Shown piece after piece: positions 21,864 to 30,634 of a stretch of 64,000 bases of DNA; the stretch's first letter is position 1; each line of letters opens with the position of its first letter. The translations under genes and the position numbers were made by a program. The stretch is from Hyaloraphidium curvatum (taxonomy: Eukaryota; Monoblepharomycota; Hyaloraphidiomycetes; Hyaloraphidiales; Hyaloraphidiaceae), in contig JAIVFI010000006.1 in NCBI GenBank assembly GCA_025558095.1, forward strand, positions 186,001 through 250,000, written 5' to 3'. A model generated the notes under the pieces. That model searched no databases, was not told the DNA's origin, and was given only the letters and a program-made list of their open reading frames with translations.

Positions 21864-22339
21864 TGCGAAGGTACAGGACGTCTGACATTCGGACAAGGGT
21901 ATTTTCATTTTCGGTTCGGAGGCGTGGAGGCGTCGGTCCTCGCGATCGACTCGTGATCGACTCGCGATCGACTCGCGAGTGACTCGCGAGTCACTCGCGA
22001 GCGACTCGCGAGCGACTCGCAAGTGACTCGGCACAGCCACCCTCCTGGGATATATAAAGAGCGGGACATGTAACAGTACAATCTTGATCGCCAGTTGACT
22101 CTACGTGCTCTCCGTGTCGTTCGACCACCGTGCGGAACCCCGCCCGGCCGGATCCTCGTTCTGAGAGCCCTTGGGACGCACCCCGGGAGACATCCCGTAA
22201 CCTCTTTCCCCCGGCTACAGTCAAGTATCTTCAGCGCTGTTCGCTTATTCATATTCAGGGCCTATCCGACCCGAAGAGCCGAGCGGGATTCGCGCGCCGG
22301 GTTAGAGCTTCAGGCCCGGTTCCGACCCGGACCGTCGCA
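21864..22339 (+). repeat. 5' LTR
   Basis: A 476-bp terminal repeat beginning TGCGAAGG and ending CGTCGCA, identical in boundaries and length to 32043-32518. It contains an array of 11-bp repeats (21948-22030) and a TATA box at 22051-22058 just downstream. Transcription of the element probably starts about 25-35 bp after that box (inference). Confidence 0.95.
21948..22030 (+). promoter_or_regulatory. 11-bp repeat array and TATA box of 5' LTR
   Basis: Seven consecutive 11-bp units of the form GACTCGNNNNN (for example GACTCGTGATC, GACTCGCGAGT), plus a final GACTCG, end 20 bp before TATATAAA at 22051-22058. The core ACTCGCGAGT is palindromic. Spacing close to one helical turn would place bound proteins on one face of the DNA. 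The related, longer array in the internal promoter argues for a shared regulatory role. Confidence 0.75.
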
Positions 22340-22340
22340 C

Positions 22341-22358
22341 TGGTCCGACCTCCGTGAT
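22341..22358 (+). other. candidate primer binding site
   Basis: One base after the 5' LTR the sequence reads TGGTCCGACCTCC. It begins with TGG, the complement of a tRNA CCA end, at the position where minus-strand priming occurs in LTR elements. The donor tRNA was not identified. Confidence 0.5.
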
Positions 22359-22506
22359 CCTGCTCTCGGGTCTTCGACACCTCGTTCGACTTCAGTTTCG
22401 ACTTCGATAATCCAAAAACAACTTCGCCTGGCACCGGCGCTTGTCGACTGCCACTCTTTTCTGTCAACCGTATTCCGTCAACCAAGTTCATTCCCCTTCG
22501 CCAAAC

Positions 22507-24162
22507 ATGGACCCCGTTCAAGAAGCCGCCCCTCAGCAGGAGGTTCAGCAGCCTCAGGAAGCTAACGATTTGCAGAACAACCCGCAGGCCCAGGCGATTA
22601 TCCAAGCTGCGCAGGCCGCGATCCAGCAAGTCGGCGCCGCCGCCAACGACGTCGCCCAACTCGCCGCCCAGCAAGCCGCCCAGCAAGCCGTCGCCGATCA
22701 GCTTGCCGCTCAGCTCGTGGCGCAACAGACCGCTCAGCAGTTGCCAGCTGCCCAAGTTCAACAGCAAGCCGCCGCCGAGCAGCTTGCAGCGCAGCAGCTC
22801 CAGCAGCTCGCCGCACAGCAGCAGGGTCAGCGGAGCGAGCAAGCCCCGGCTGTCAACGCTGCCGCCGCTGGTCTCCAGCCGCAGCAGTTCGTCGACGCCG
22901 TACGGGCCATCGTTGGCGCTCAGCCGCCGAACGATGGAAGCACCGGCCTCCCCCAGGCGGATCGCCAGGGCGGAGCCGCCAAGCTCCCGGCTCAGCTGCT
23001 GCCTGCTTCTGTTCAGCCCTTCGATCCCGCTACGCAGGACCCGGAAGACTTCTTCCGCGACCTCACTACGGTTCTCACGGCGTTCGGCTCCATCAACAAC
23101 CTCGTCAAGGTCTTCCCGGTCTTCCTTGGGCCTCTGCCGCGCGCAATGTGGCACAACATCACGCCGCAGAACCGCCCTCCGGACTATCCCGCGACGGCCA
23201 CCTATCCTCCGGTGACCCAGAACGATGTGCTTGCCTGGCTACGCTACCACTTCGAGCCCCGCGACGCATCGATGCATTATCGCCGGCACTACAACACGAT
23301 TCAGATGACCAACGATGAGACCCTCGACGCCTTCGTTGCCCGCGTATCCCTGGCCGAGACGCGTTTCCTCTCGCACTGCGGCGATCAGCTTCCTACCAGG
23401 GAAGTGCAAGACAGCGTGTACGGCCAGAACCTGCTCTACGGACTGCGCCCGGAGCTACGCGGGAAGGCGCTGGAGCTCCTCGGGGATCACCTCATCAACC
23501 GCACTTCCGTCACCAAGGTCATCGAGAAGATGCGCACCGTCATGCAAGCATCGGGCCCTGCGCAGCCGCGCGACATCCGTTTCCTGGGCCAGAACTCGAT
23601 TTCGGAGATTCCGGCTCTGGTCGGCCAGCACTCGTCTTCGGGCTCCTCCAAGGCGACCGACAAGGCGACGACGGAAGTGCTGCTGGCTCATACGCAGGCT
23701 CTCACAAAGCTGCTGGAGCCTAAGGGAGAGCGCAGGCCCACCGGTGGACCGCCGGGGGAGTCTGCGTTCCGGCCTCCGCGCCGTTTCGTCCCCTTCCAGT
23801 CTCGTCGGAGCCAGCCGTTGCCGCCTTCGGGGCCGAACAGCGACCTCGTCGAGATCAAGGAGCTCATCACCAAGCTGCTGCCGTCGCCTCGCCATCAGGT
23901 TCAGGCCGCGGAGACCAGGTCGAACCCCCCCGCGAGGCCTCCTCCGATCGATCGGCCCCGCCAGCAGCAGGAGCGCCAGGATCGCCGGCCCTTCACCTCG
24001 GAGTACCGCGACCAGAAGCGCTTCCAGCCTCGCCACTGCCATCTCTGTGGCATGGATGGGCATGCTCAGGACGAGTGCTGGGAGTTGGAGAAGAATGCCA
24101 ACCGCCGCCCACTCAACTGGAAGTCTCGCCTCGGCAACACCCCTTCGATGCCAAAAAACTAG
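22507..24162 (+). CDS. gag: Gag polyprotein
   Basis: The frame from ATG 22507 to the stop at 24160-24162 gives 551 residues. The N-terminus is Gln/Ala-rich and probably helical or coiled coil (repeated AAQQ, QLAAQ). A retrotransposon-Gag capsid-like domain follows around residues 170-330; PFDPATQDPEDFFRDLTTVL and HYRRHYNTIQMTNDETLDAF fit that family. The C-terminus is basic and carries one CCHC zinc knuckle, CHLCGMDGHAQDEC (C-x2-C-x4-H-x4-C), for RNA packaging. The stop codon directly follows a slippery heptamer, so a fraction of ribosomes should continue into pol. Confidence 0.92.
   Translation: MDPVQEAAPQQEVQQPQEANDLQNNPQAQAIIQAAQAAIQQVGAAANDVAQLAAQQAAQQAVADQLAAQLVAQQTAQQLPAAQVQQQAAAEQLAAQQLQQLAAQQQGQRSEQAPAVNAAAAGLQPQQFVDAVRAIVGAQPPNDGSTGLPQADRQGGAAKLPAQLLPASVQPFDPATQDPEDFFRDLTTVLTAFGSINNLVKVFPVFLGPLPRAMWHNITPQNRPPDYPATATYPPVTQNDVLAWLRYHFEPRDASMHYRRHYNTIQMTNDETLDAFVARVSLAETRFLSHCGDQLPTREVQDSVYGQNLLYGLRPELRGKALELLGDHLINRTSVTKVIEKMRTVMQASGPAQPRDIRFLGQNSISEIPALVGQHSSSGSSKATDKATTEVLLAHTQALTKLLEPKGERRPTGGPPGESAFRPPRRFVPFQSRRSQPLPPSGPNSDLVEIKELITKLLPSPRHQVQAAETRSNPPARPPPIDRPRQQQERQDRRPFTSEYRDQKRFQPRHCHLCGMDGHAQDECWELEKNANRRPLNWKSRLGNTPSMPKN
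24153..24162 (+). promoter_or_regulatory. -1 ribosomal frameshift site at gag/pol junction
   Basis: A AAA AAC lies at 24153-24159 in the gag frame, directly followed by the gag stop TAG (24160-24162). It matches the X XXY YYZ consensus for -1 frameshifting. Slipping back one base makes the next codon CTA, which is in the pol frame; pol overlaps gag from at least 24075. The relative frames (pol is -1 to gag) are exactly what this signal requires. A stimulatory downstream RNA structure was not established. Confidence 0.85.
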
Positions 24163-27100
24163 CTTTGCCCTCAGTGCCGCACGGCCATAGGGGGGCAGAG
24201 ATCCAAGCTCTTGAACCACATGTGGAACCTCTTCCTGGAACTTCCCCGCTGCCGGACGGCACGGACCCTTCATCTCCTGGCGGATCGCCGGAGTTGTCGG
24301 ATTCCGCGACCGATGAACCGACGGCGGAGGACCACGTTCATCATTGGCCCTTCGGGGGCACGGAGTACATCCTCTTCCTCGAGGCGGAGGCAGCTCGACA
24401 GGCCGCCGTTCGTCAGCAGCGGGAGGCGCTCATGCCGATCGACGAGACCCTGGCCCCGCCGCCGGCAGCGGATTCGGCGTCGCCCGGCTCGGTCGAGGTC
24501 GTGGGAAACGGTGAACCGGCGGCACAGGATGCGGACGCGGGATCAGCGGATGCACCTATGCACGAGGGCCCGACCGTCCGCGCCGTTCCCGGACCTTTCG
24601 AAAGGCCCCCTCCTCCTTCCGCCTACGCACGACCACCGCTGCCTGGCCCTCGGCCTCGCCCGCGGCCACCTGCTCCGGTCGCCCCTCCGCCGGATCGCTG
24701 GACGTGGACTTCGCAAGTGCAGTTCCACTATCAGGCGGCACGCGTTTCGGCATGGGTCAACGGCGTGAATACCCCCGCGGCCCTCGTCGACTCCGGTGCC
24801 TCAGTGGTGGCGGTTCGGTCGTCCTTCTTCTGCCGGATCCACCCGTCGCCACCGATCAAACCATGGACACTCGGCACCCTCAGCACGGCCGCGGCCGGCG
24901 GAACCATGTGGGTCCGCGGAGTTGCTAAGATGGACATCCTGGTCGGGAATCAACACTGCGTCATGGACGTCGCCATCATGGACGGTCTCATGGACGACGT
25001 GATCCTCGGCACCCCTTGGCTCTCCGCCCTACGCGTTCAGATGGACTGGGAGACGCCGGTCCTCTATTTCAAGGACGATCCGGAGGGGGTCGTCGTGCCA
25101 ATGCACATTGTTGCGCGACCGCTCTTCGGATCACACCTGGTCGCCCCGCTCCATTCAACCACCTCCATCACGGTCTACCCCAACGAGGACGTCTCGATCA
25201 CCGCTGAGCTGGCCCCGACGACTCCCTTGGCGACCGTCGTGGAGATGGACTTGACAGGGGTCATCGAGACGCCGAACACTTCGCCGTTCGATCGCCTCTT
25301 CATCATCCCGTCGGCGACGCCCGACAGAGACGGTCGGCTGCCGATTCTCATCCGCAACTACGGGACGACACCGGTCACGATCGGCCCGGGCACCCACCTC
25401 GGCCGCTTCCGCGTGCGGATTCCTGGATTTCTCGCTCCGGAACCGCCCACGTATCTGGCTCCCGCGCAGATCTCGATGCTGGAGCCCGAGCTGCCCCACA
25501 CCGAACCGGCCGAATCCACGCTCACGGTCGAGGAGACCATCGATCTGTTCGCGGTGCCCTCGCCGGGATCGATTGGACCACCTCAGCCTCCCGGCGTGGA
25601 GCCTCCTCCGGTCGAGGCTATCGAGCTCAAGATGGACCAAACGATCCTGAGCGAGGGGGACAAACCTCGTTTCCATAAGCTCTGCGACCGCTACCGGGAC
25701 GTGTTTGGTCCTTGGATCGGCAAGCTGCGCAACCATCGCTTCCGGATCGACACGGGCGACCTCAAGCCGATCCACCAGATGCCGTACCGGACCCCGTTCC
25801 GGCTTCGCGGGGAAATGGACAAGATCATCGACGACCTGCTCGTGCAGGGCGTAGTCGTCCCCTCGCGAAGCCCCTGGGCCACGCCCTGCATCATGGTGCC
25901 AAAAGGGCACGGCTCGGGCGAATGGCGCCTGGTGATCGATTACCGGAAGCTCAACGCCGCCACCAAGCGCGACGTCTACCCGATGAAGAACCCAAGCGAC
26001 ACTCTCGCTCTCCTCAGCGCGGCCAAGGTGTGGAGCGTTTGCGACATCCGCTCCGGCTTTTGGCACGTGGAGGTGGCCGACGAGGACAAGGAAAAGACGG
26101 CCTTCACGACGCACCGCGGTCTCTACCAGTGGGAGCGGATGGCCATGGGCTTTACCAACGCTCCTGCAACCTTTGCTCGGATCATGGACGAGCTCCTCGC
26201 CGGCCTCCAGTGGTACTGCTTGGTGGTCTTCATCGACGACATCATTATCTTCTCGCAGACGGTCGACGAGCACCTCGTGCACCTGGAGCTCCTCTTTGAC
26301 CGACTGCGCGAGGCCGGGATGACTCTGAAGCTGGCCAAATGCAAGTTCTTCCGCCGCGAGGTCAAATACCTCGGGCATTACGTCACCGCCGACGGCCTCA
26401 AGGTCGACCCCGAGAAGACCCGCGCGGTGGACCAGTTCCCCCGCCCAACGACCAAGAAGGAGCTCCAATCGTTTCTCGGCCTCTCCAACTACTATCGCCC
26501 CTTCATTGCCGGCTACGCCAACATTGCCAGCCCGCTCACCCGCCTGACGCAGGACGGCGTCTCGGTCTCTCGGGCCTGGGACGACGCATGCGAGGCCGCC
26601 TTCCGTATGCTAAAGGAACGGCTTACGTCGGCGCCCGTGCTCCGTCGCCCCGACTTTTCCAAGCGCTTCGTCTTGTTCACGGATGCCAGCGATATCGGCC
26701 TCGGCGCGGTGCTCAGCCAGCGGGACTCCGATGGCAAGGAGTACGTCATCGCCTACGCCAGCCGCGCTCTGCAGCCGAACGAGCGCAAGTGGGACACTCG
26801 GGAGCGCGAAGCCCTGGCCGTTGTTTGGGCATGCGAGCATTTCCGGGCGTATTTGATCGGGGACGAGTTTGAGGTGGTCACCGACCATAGCGCCCTCAAA
26901 TGGCTCTTGGAGACCTCCAAGCCGGGCCGCCTACAGCGCTGGATCCTCCGGCTCTCGGACTTCAGGTTCCAGATCATCCATCGCTCGGGCAAAGCGAACT
27001 CCAACGCCGACTTCCTGTCTCGTCAGCTCGTGGCGCCGTCGCCCGACGAGGACGTGCCTATGGGCGACCCCGAGGAAATCTTGGACATCCCTGCCTTTTG

Positions 27101-29210
27101 GCCCCCAAACCCTCCCGACCCCTTGCCTTTTTCTTCTTTTTCTGGGGGGGGACGGGCGCCCGGATTCCTCTCCGGGAGTGATCTCGGTCAGACTTCCCGT
27201 TCTTCGTCAACCCCAGTCACCGAGTCAGACTCGGGACGAGCTACTGCGGGTTCCTCAGTCAATTGTGAATCAATGGAGCGAGTGCTGTCTGGCACGGAGT
27301 TCCCGGCCACGGTTGCCGCAGTGGAGGGAACCCTGTGGAGCGATCCGGGGACCCTGCCCGAGGCTGCGGCACCGGAGACGCAGATCCTCCTGCCGATCCC
27401 AACGACGAACGCACAGGTCGACCCGGCAGACGTGCCTGAGCGAGACCTGGCGTTCCTTCATCCGGCACTGCTTGAGGTGCTACCCGATGTCGGGGGCATC
27501 AGTGCTATTGACCTTGCCGACGTCAGATCCCGGGATGCCCTGCGCAAAGTGCAAGAAGCCGACGTCGAGACCAGCGCGCTGATCCGCTTCGTGCGAGACG
27601 GGGAGCTCCCTCCCAACGTGAATCTGGCCAAATTCTGCAAGAAGTACGGCGAGCAGTACTTCCTCGCTACGGACGGCGTGCTCTGCCGGCGCGATGTACT
27701 CGCGACTGGTACCCGTCGTATCCCGGTCACCCAGCTCGTGATACCGCACGAGCTGAGGGAGGCCTACCTGCAACGTGCGCACGACGATCCCCTGAGCGGG
27801 CACGTCGGGCGACACCGGGCGTACAGCAATCTGCGGCGCCGCGTATATTGGGTCGGCATGGCGCACGACGTTCGCCGCTGGACGCGAGCCTGCCTTACAT
27901 GCATGACCCGGAAGATGCCTTCGGTATCGAACCAGGGCTTACTGAAATCGGTTCCTCTCACAGGTCCCAACGAGGACATCTACATCGACTACATCGGCGA
28001 GATCAATCCGGCCACGCCCCGCGGCAACAAGTACCTTCTCGTCGTCTACGATCCGTTCACTAAATGGGTCGCGGCGTATCCGACTCCGGACCTCTCTGGG
28101 CCGACGACGGCGAAGCTGCTCTATACGCGATGGATTCTCGAGCACGGTCTTCCGAAGCGGATTCACCACGACAACGCCTCGAACCTGGACAACCATTACA
28201 TGGAGTACCTGCTCAAGCTACTCGGCATCAACCGGGGCCTGGTCACGGTTGGGCATCCCAGGGCTTCCCTCGCGGAGCGCCCGAACCGGTGGATCATCGA
28301 CGCCCTGAGCGCAGCGGTCTCCAAGAACTACCAGACATGGGACGAGGACATCGTGGGGGTCATCTTTGCCTTCCGGACCTCCATCCACGCGACGACCGGC
28401 GAAACTCCGTTCTTTCTGATGCATGGTCGGGATGCTCGTATTCCGCTCGACCTACTTTACGACGAGACCGAGATTCGCGAGCCAGTGCACCTGCGGGCCA
28501 GCGACGAGGAGGACAAGAAGACAGAGGATGAGCGCCGGCGGACCTACGTCGTGGAGCTCGTGGCGCAGCTTCGTGCGGCCTACGACCTGGTGGCCGAGAA
28601 GATGGCCGCAGCGGCGGAGACTCGGAACGCCAAGGCCAACGCTACCCGGCTTCCGATTACCTTCCGCCCCGGCGACCTCGTGCTCATCTGGGGACCAGAA
28701 CGACCGCGCAAGGGCGAGCCGGGCAAGTTCGTCTCTCGTTATCTTGGGCCCTACCGCATCGAGGAGTCAGGCCACACCGAGCTCACCTGGAAGTGTAGAC
28801 ACGTCTACGAGACCGACCACGTCACCACTGTGCATGTGGACCGGCTGGCGCGCTACAAGCCTTGGGAGTCGGCCACCTTCAACGCGCGCTCGTGGAACGC
28901 ACGCGCCCCGGAGCTCGCCGCCGGTGAAGAGCTCGATCTCTCGGAACCGGTGAACGAGTTCGAAGAGGAAATCGAGGTCGAGAACGCGCTTGGGAACGAG
29001 CAGGAGTACACCGTCGAGGACATCGTCGGCCACGAGGGCCAGGGTCACGGACTCAAGTTCGAGGTCAAGTGGCGGGGCTTCGCTCGCACGACCAAGCTCC
29101 CTCTGGACATGTTGCACGGCGCCATAGGGATCGTCCGCGCCTATGCCGATCGCGTTGGTCTCCAGCTCCCGACGGGTCTCCCCAGGCGCATGCGGACTCG
29201 GCGTCGCTAG
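24159..29210 (+). CDS. pol: Pol polyprotein (PR-RT-RH-IN-chromodomain)
   Basis: The pol frame (open from 24075, presumably entered by frameshift at 24159) encodes about 1,680 residues. An aspartic protease has ALVDSGASVVAV. Reverse transcriptase has WRLVIDYRKLNAATKRD, FTNAPATFARIMDEL and the catalytic box VFIDDIIIFS. RNase H has LFTDASDIGLGAVLSQ and VVTDHSALKWLL. Integrase has an HHCC zinc domain ending CLTCMTRK, then catalytic residues in IYIDYIGEI, HHDNASN and the Glu of ASLAERPNRW, then a GPY/F module (VSRYLGPYRIEE). The tail YTVEDIVGHEGQGHG followed by LKFEVKWRGFARTT is chromodomain-like, which places the element among chromoviruses. No inactivating break is seen. Protease processing should release separate enzymes. 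Confidence 0.95.
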   Translation, partial: LALPSVPHGHRGAEIQALEPHVEPLPGTSPLPDGTDPSSPGGSPELSDSATDEPTAEDHVHHWPFGGTEYILFLEAEAARQAAVRQQREALMPIDETLAPPPAADSASPGSVEVVGNGEPAAQDADAGSADAPMHEGPTVRAVPGPFERPPPPSAYARPPLPGPRPRPRPPAPVAPPPDRWTWTSQVQFHYQAARVSAWVNGVNTPAALVDSGASVVAVRSSFFCRIHPSPPIKPWTLGTLSTAAAGGTMWVRGVAKMDILVGNQHCVMDVAIMDGLMDDVILGTPWLSALRVQMDWETPVLYFKDDPEGVVVPMHIVARPLFGSHLVAPLHSTTSITVYPNEDVSITAELAPTTPLATVVEMDLTGVIETPNTSPFDRLFIIPSATPDRDGRLPILIRNYGTTPVTIGPGTHLGRFRVRIPGFLAPEPPTYLAPAQISMLEPELPHTEPAESTLTVEETIDLFAVPSPGSIGPPQPPGVEPPPVEAIELKMDQTILSEGDKPRFHKLCDRYRDVFGPWIGKLRNHRFRIDTGDLKPIHQMPYRTPFRLRGEMDKIIDDLLVQGVVVPSRSPWATPCIMVPKGHGSGEWRLVIDYRKLNAATKRDVYPMKNPSDTLALLSAAKVWSVCDIRSGFWHVEVADEDKEKTAFTTHRGLYQWERMAMGFTNAPATFARIMDELLAGLQWYCLVVFIDDIIIFSQTVDEHLVHLELLFDRLREAGMTLKLAKCKFFRREVKYLGHYVTADGLKVDPEKTRAVDQFPRPTTKKELQSFLGLSNYYRPFIAGYANIASPLTRLTQDGVSVSRAWDDACEAAFRMLKERLTSAPVLRRPDFSKRFVLFTDASDIGLGAVLSQRDSDGKEYVIAYASRALQPNERKWDTREREALAVVWACEHFRAYLIGDEFEVVTDHSALKWLLETSKPGRLQRWILRLSDFRFQIIHRSGKANSNADFLSRQLVAPSPDEDVPMGDPEEILDIPAFWPPNPPDPLPFSSFSGGGRAPGFLSGSDLGQTSRSSSTPVTESDSGRATAGSSVNCESMERVLSGTEFPATVAAVEGTLWSDPGTLPEAAAPETQILLPIPTTNAQVDPADVPERDLAFLHPALLEVLPDVGGISAIDLADVRSRDALRKVQEADVETSALIRFVRDGELPPNVNLAKFCKKYGEQYFLATDGVLCRRDVLATGTRRIPVTQLVIPHELREAYLQRAHDDPLSGHVGRHRAYSNLRRRVYWVGMAHDVRRWTRACLTCMTRKMPSVSNQGLLKSVPLTGPNEDIYIDYIGEINPATPRGNKYLLVVYDPFTKWVAAYPTPDLSGPTTAKLLYTRWILEHGLPKRIHHDNASNLDNHYMEYLLKLLGINRGLVTVGHPRASLAERPNRWIIDALSAAVSKNYQTWDEDIVGVIFAFRTSIHATTGETPFFLMHGRDARIPLDLLYDETEIREPVHLRASDEEDKKTEDERRRTYVVELVAQLRAAYDLVAEKMAAAAETRNAKANATRLPITFRPGDLVLIWGPERPRKGEPGKFVSRYLGPYRIEESGHTELTWKCRHVYETDHVTTVHVDRLARYKPWESATFNARSWNARAPELAAGEELDLSEPVNEFEEEIEVENALGNEQEYTVEDIVGHEGQGHGLKFEVKWRGFARTTKLPLDMLHGAIGIVRAYADRVGLQLPTGLPRRMRTRRR

Positions 29211-29280
29211 TAACACCAACGACGTCTATCCGGTCACAGCACTACCATCTCTGTGCTCCGATCCCCGGCTTTTCACTGAC

Positions 29281-30266
29281 TCAAACCCGACGTACTACCT
29301 CGAGCCTATCCTCGACCCCCTCGAACGCCAACTTGTGATACCCGGACTGAAAATGCGTGTTCAGATTGCCCAGGAGGCCCTTAGCCTTGTGCTTTACCAG
29401 ATGGCACCACGGGAACGAGCATACCGCCACTTCGCCCTTGGTGGGGCTCCGGTACAGTTCGCCGGCGTACGTTCCGGCAATCTTCCATCGGAGGAAGGAG
29501 CCTGCCGGCACGGCATCAGGGACCTTCTTCGTCACCCGTTCCGCCTTCAAGCCCCAGACCGGCGACGACTTCTTCATCTGGCACATTCAGTGACGATCAG
29601 CGCTTGTGGGGCGTACTCCCGTCGAGCCGTTCACCTGCGCAATCTGCTCCCGGGCCTCCCCGCGCTGCACCACATGCCCCTCGTCTTTACCTGAAGTTGC
29701 CGTTTGGGCCGTCTGGAAGGCGCTCCCTTGTTCAGTGGCGGCCTCGAAGTCGCCTAAGTGGTCCAGCTCCCAAGAGGGCGCATGAAGCGTGACTGACAGC
29801 ACGGGGACTTCGTCGGCCGCCTCGAGCTCCTCCCTCGAGTCCGCCGCCGACTCGCCCTCGCCGACGGAAGGCGCACCCTTCGACGACATCGCCGGCAGGA
29901 AGACGCCGGAGGTCCGGGTTGCGGCCGCGGCCGCGATCGGGTCGTTGCCTCTGGCCCCGCCAGCCTCGCGCAGCTTGGCGGTCCCGCCGGCCTCGCGCAG
30001 CTCGGCGACGAGCCGACGGAGCACTCGGACCTCGACAACGACGTTCCCAGCCTCTTCGGCCAGCGGCAACATCCCGCGCATGGCGGCCAGACGCACCAGT
30101 TGCAGGAAGCAGTCGACCACGTCGTCCTCCTGGCGCGGCGCTGAGCTCCCGTTCGAGGACCACGCCGCTACGCTCTTACCTTGGTGCACAGCAGGACGTC
30201 GAAGGTCGGCAACCGAACCTCGAACCACGAACTCGGCGGGACGACGTTCGGCAGCTCCGCACTCAT
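29281..30266 (-). CDS. antisense spliced gene within the retrotransposon
   Basis: Exons are 30266-30180, 30129-29635 and 29577-29281 (879 nt, 292 residues). Intron 1 is 50 nt (GTAAGA...GCCAG). Intron 2 is 57 nt (GTGAAC...GCCAG); a 39-nt alternative with donor GTACGC at 29616 also keeps frame and adds six residues. The first exon reads MSAELPNVVPPSSWFEVRLP. The centre contains a leucine-bearing amphipathic stretch (NVVVEVRVLRRLVAEL) and a Ser/Glu/Ala-rich region. The C-terminal domain carries a Cys/His cluster, CSFPWCHLVKHKAKG then LNTHFQSGYH, resembling a BED or C2H2-like zinc finger. Introns in the antisense direction cannot serve the genomic RNA and argue for a real transcript. No homologue is recognised. 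It could regulate the element through its 11-bp arrays (inference). Confidence 0.6.
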
Positions 30267-30404
30267 GACAGGCGCGGAGATCCCCCCAGCTCTTCTGGAC
30301 CCTACGTCGCGATCCCCCGCGAGCGCTTTCGTCGACGCAATGGCGTACGGCCCTCGCTCGCGCCCCGTCCCCCGTGGCGGGGACTGGTGACCCGGTGTGC
30401 GGGC

Positions 30405-30566
30405 GAACTCGCGGTCGACTCGACTCGCAGTTGACTCGCGGTTGACTCGCGGTTGGCTCGCGGTTGACTCGCAAGTGACTCGCGAGTCACTCGCGAGTCG
30501 CTCGCAAGTCACTCGCGAGCGACTTGCGATGCACTCGCGAGTTGCCTGCGCTTCGCACCATATAAG
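30405..30566. promoter_or_regulatory. internal bidirectional promoter with 11-bp repeat array
   Basis: Eleven consecutive 11-bp units occupy 30422-30542, preceded by partial units from about 30405. Examples are GACTCGCAGTT, GACTCGCGGTT, GACTCGCAAGT, CACTCGCGAGT and CACTCGCGAGC. A TATA-like ATATAAG follows at 30560-30566, about 70 bp before the sense gene. The array lies between the divergent starts at 30266 (minus) and 30635 (plus), so it probably controls both. The unit is the same as in the LTR promoter. Confidence 0.7.
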
Positions 30567-30634
30567 CGGCGGACCATAGGAGGCCGCGGCCGCGGACTAC
30601 GCACCCAACGTCGACCTCGCCGCTACCGTCTCCC

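Noticed and set aside
21948-22030. 11-bp array considered as a CRISPR-like or satellite repeat
   Set aside because: The units are contiguous without spacers and sit inside LTR promoters of a eukaryotic element. A regulatory array is the better explanation.
22341-22358. Self-priming (Tf1-type) primer binding
   Set aside because: No complement of the post-LTR sequence was found near the predicted RNA 5' end. A tRNA primer is the default, though the tRNA was not identified.
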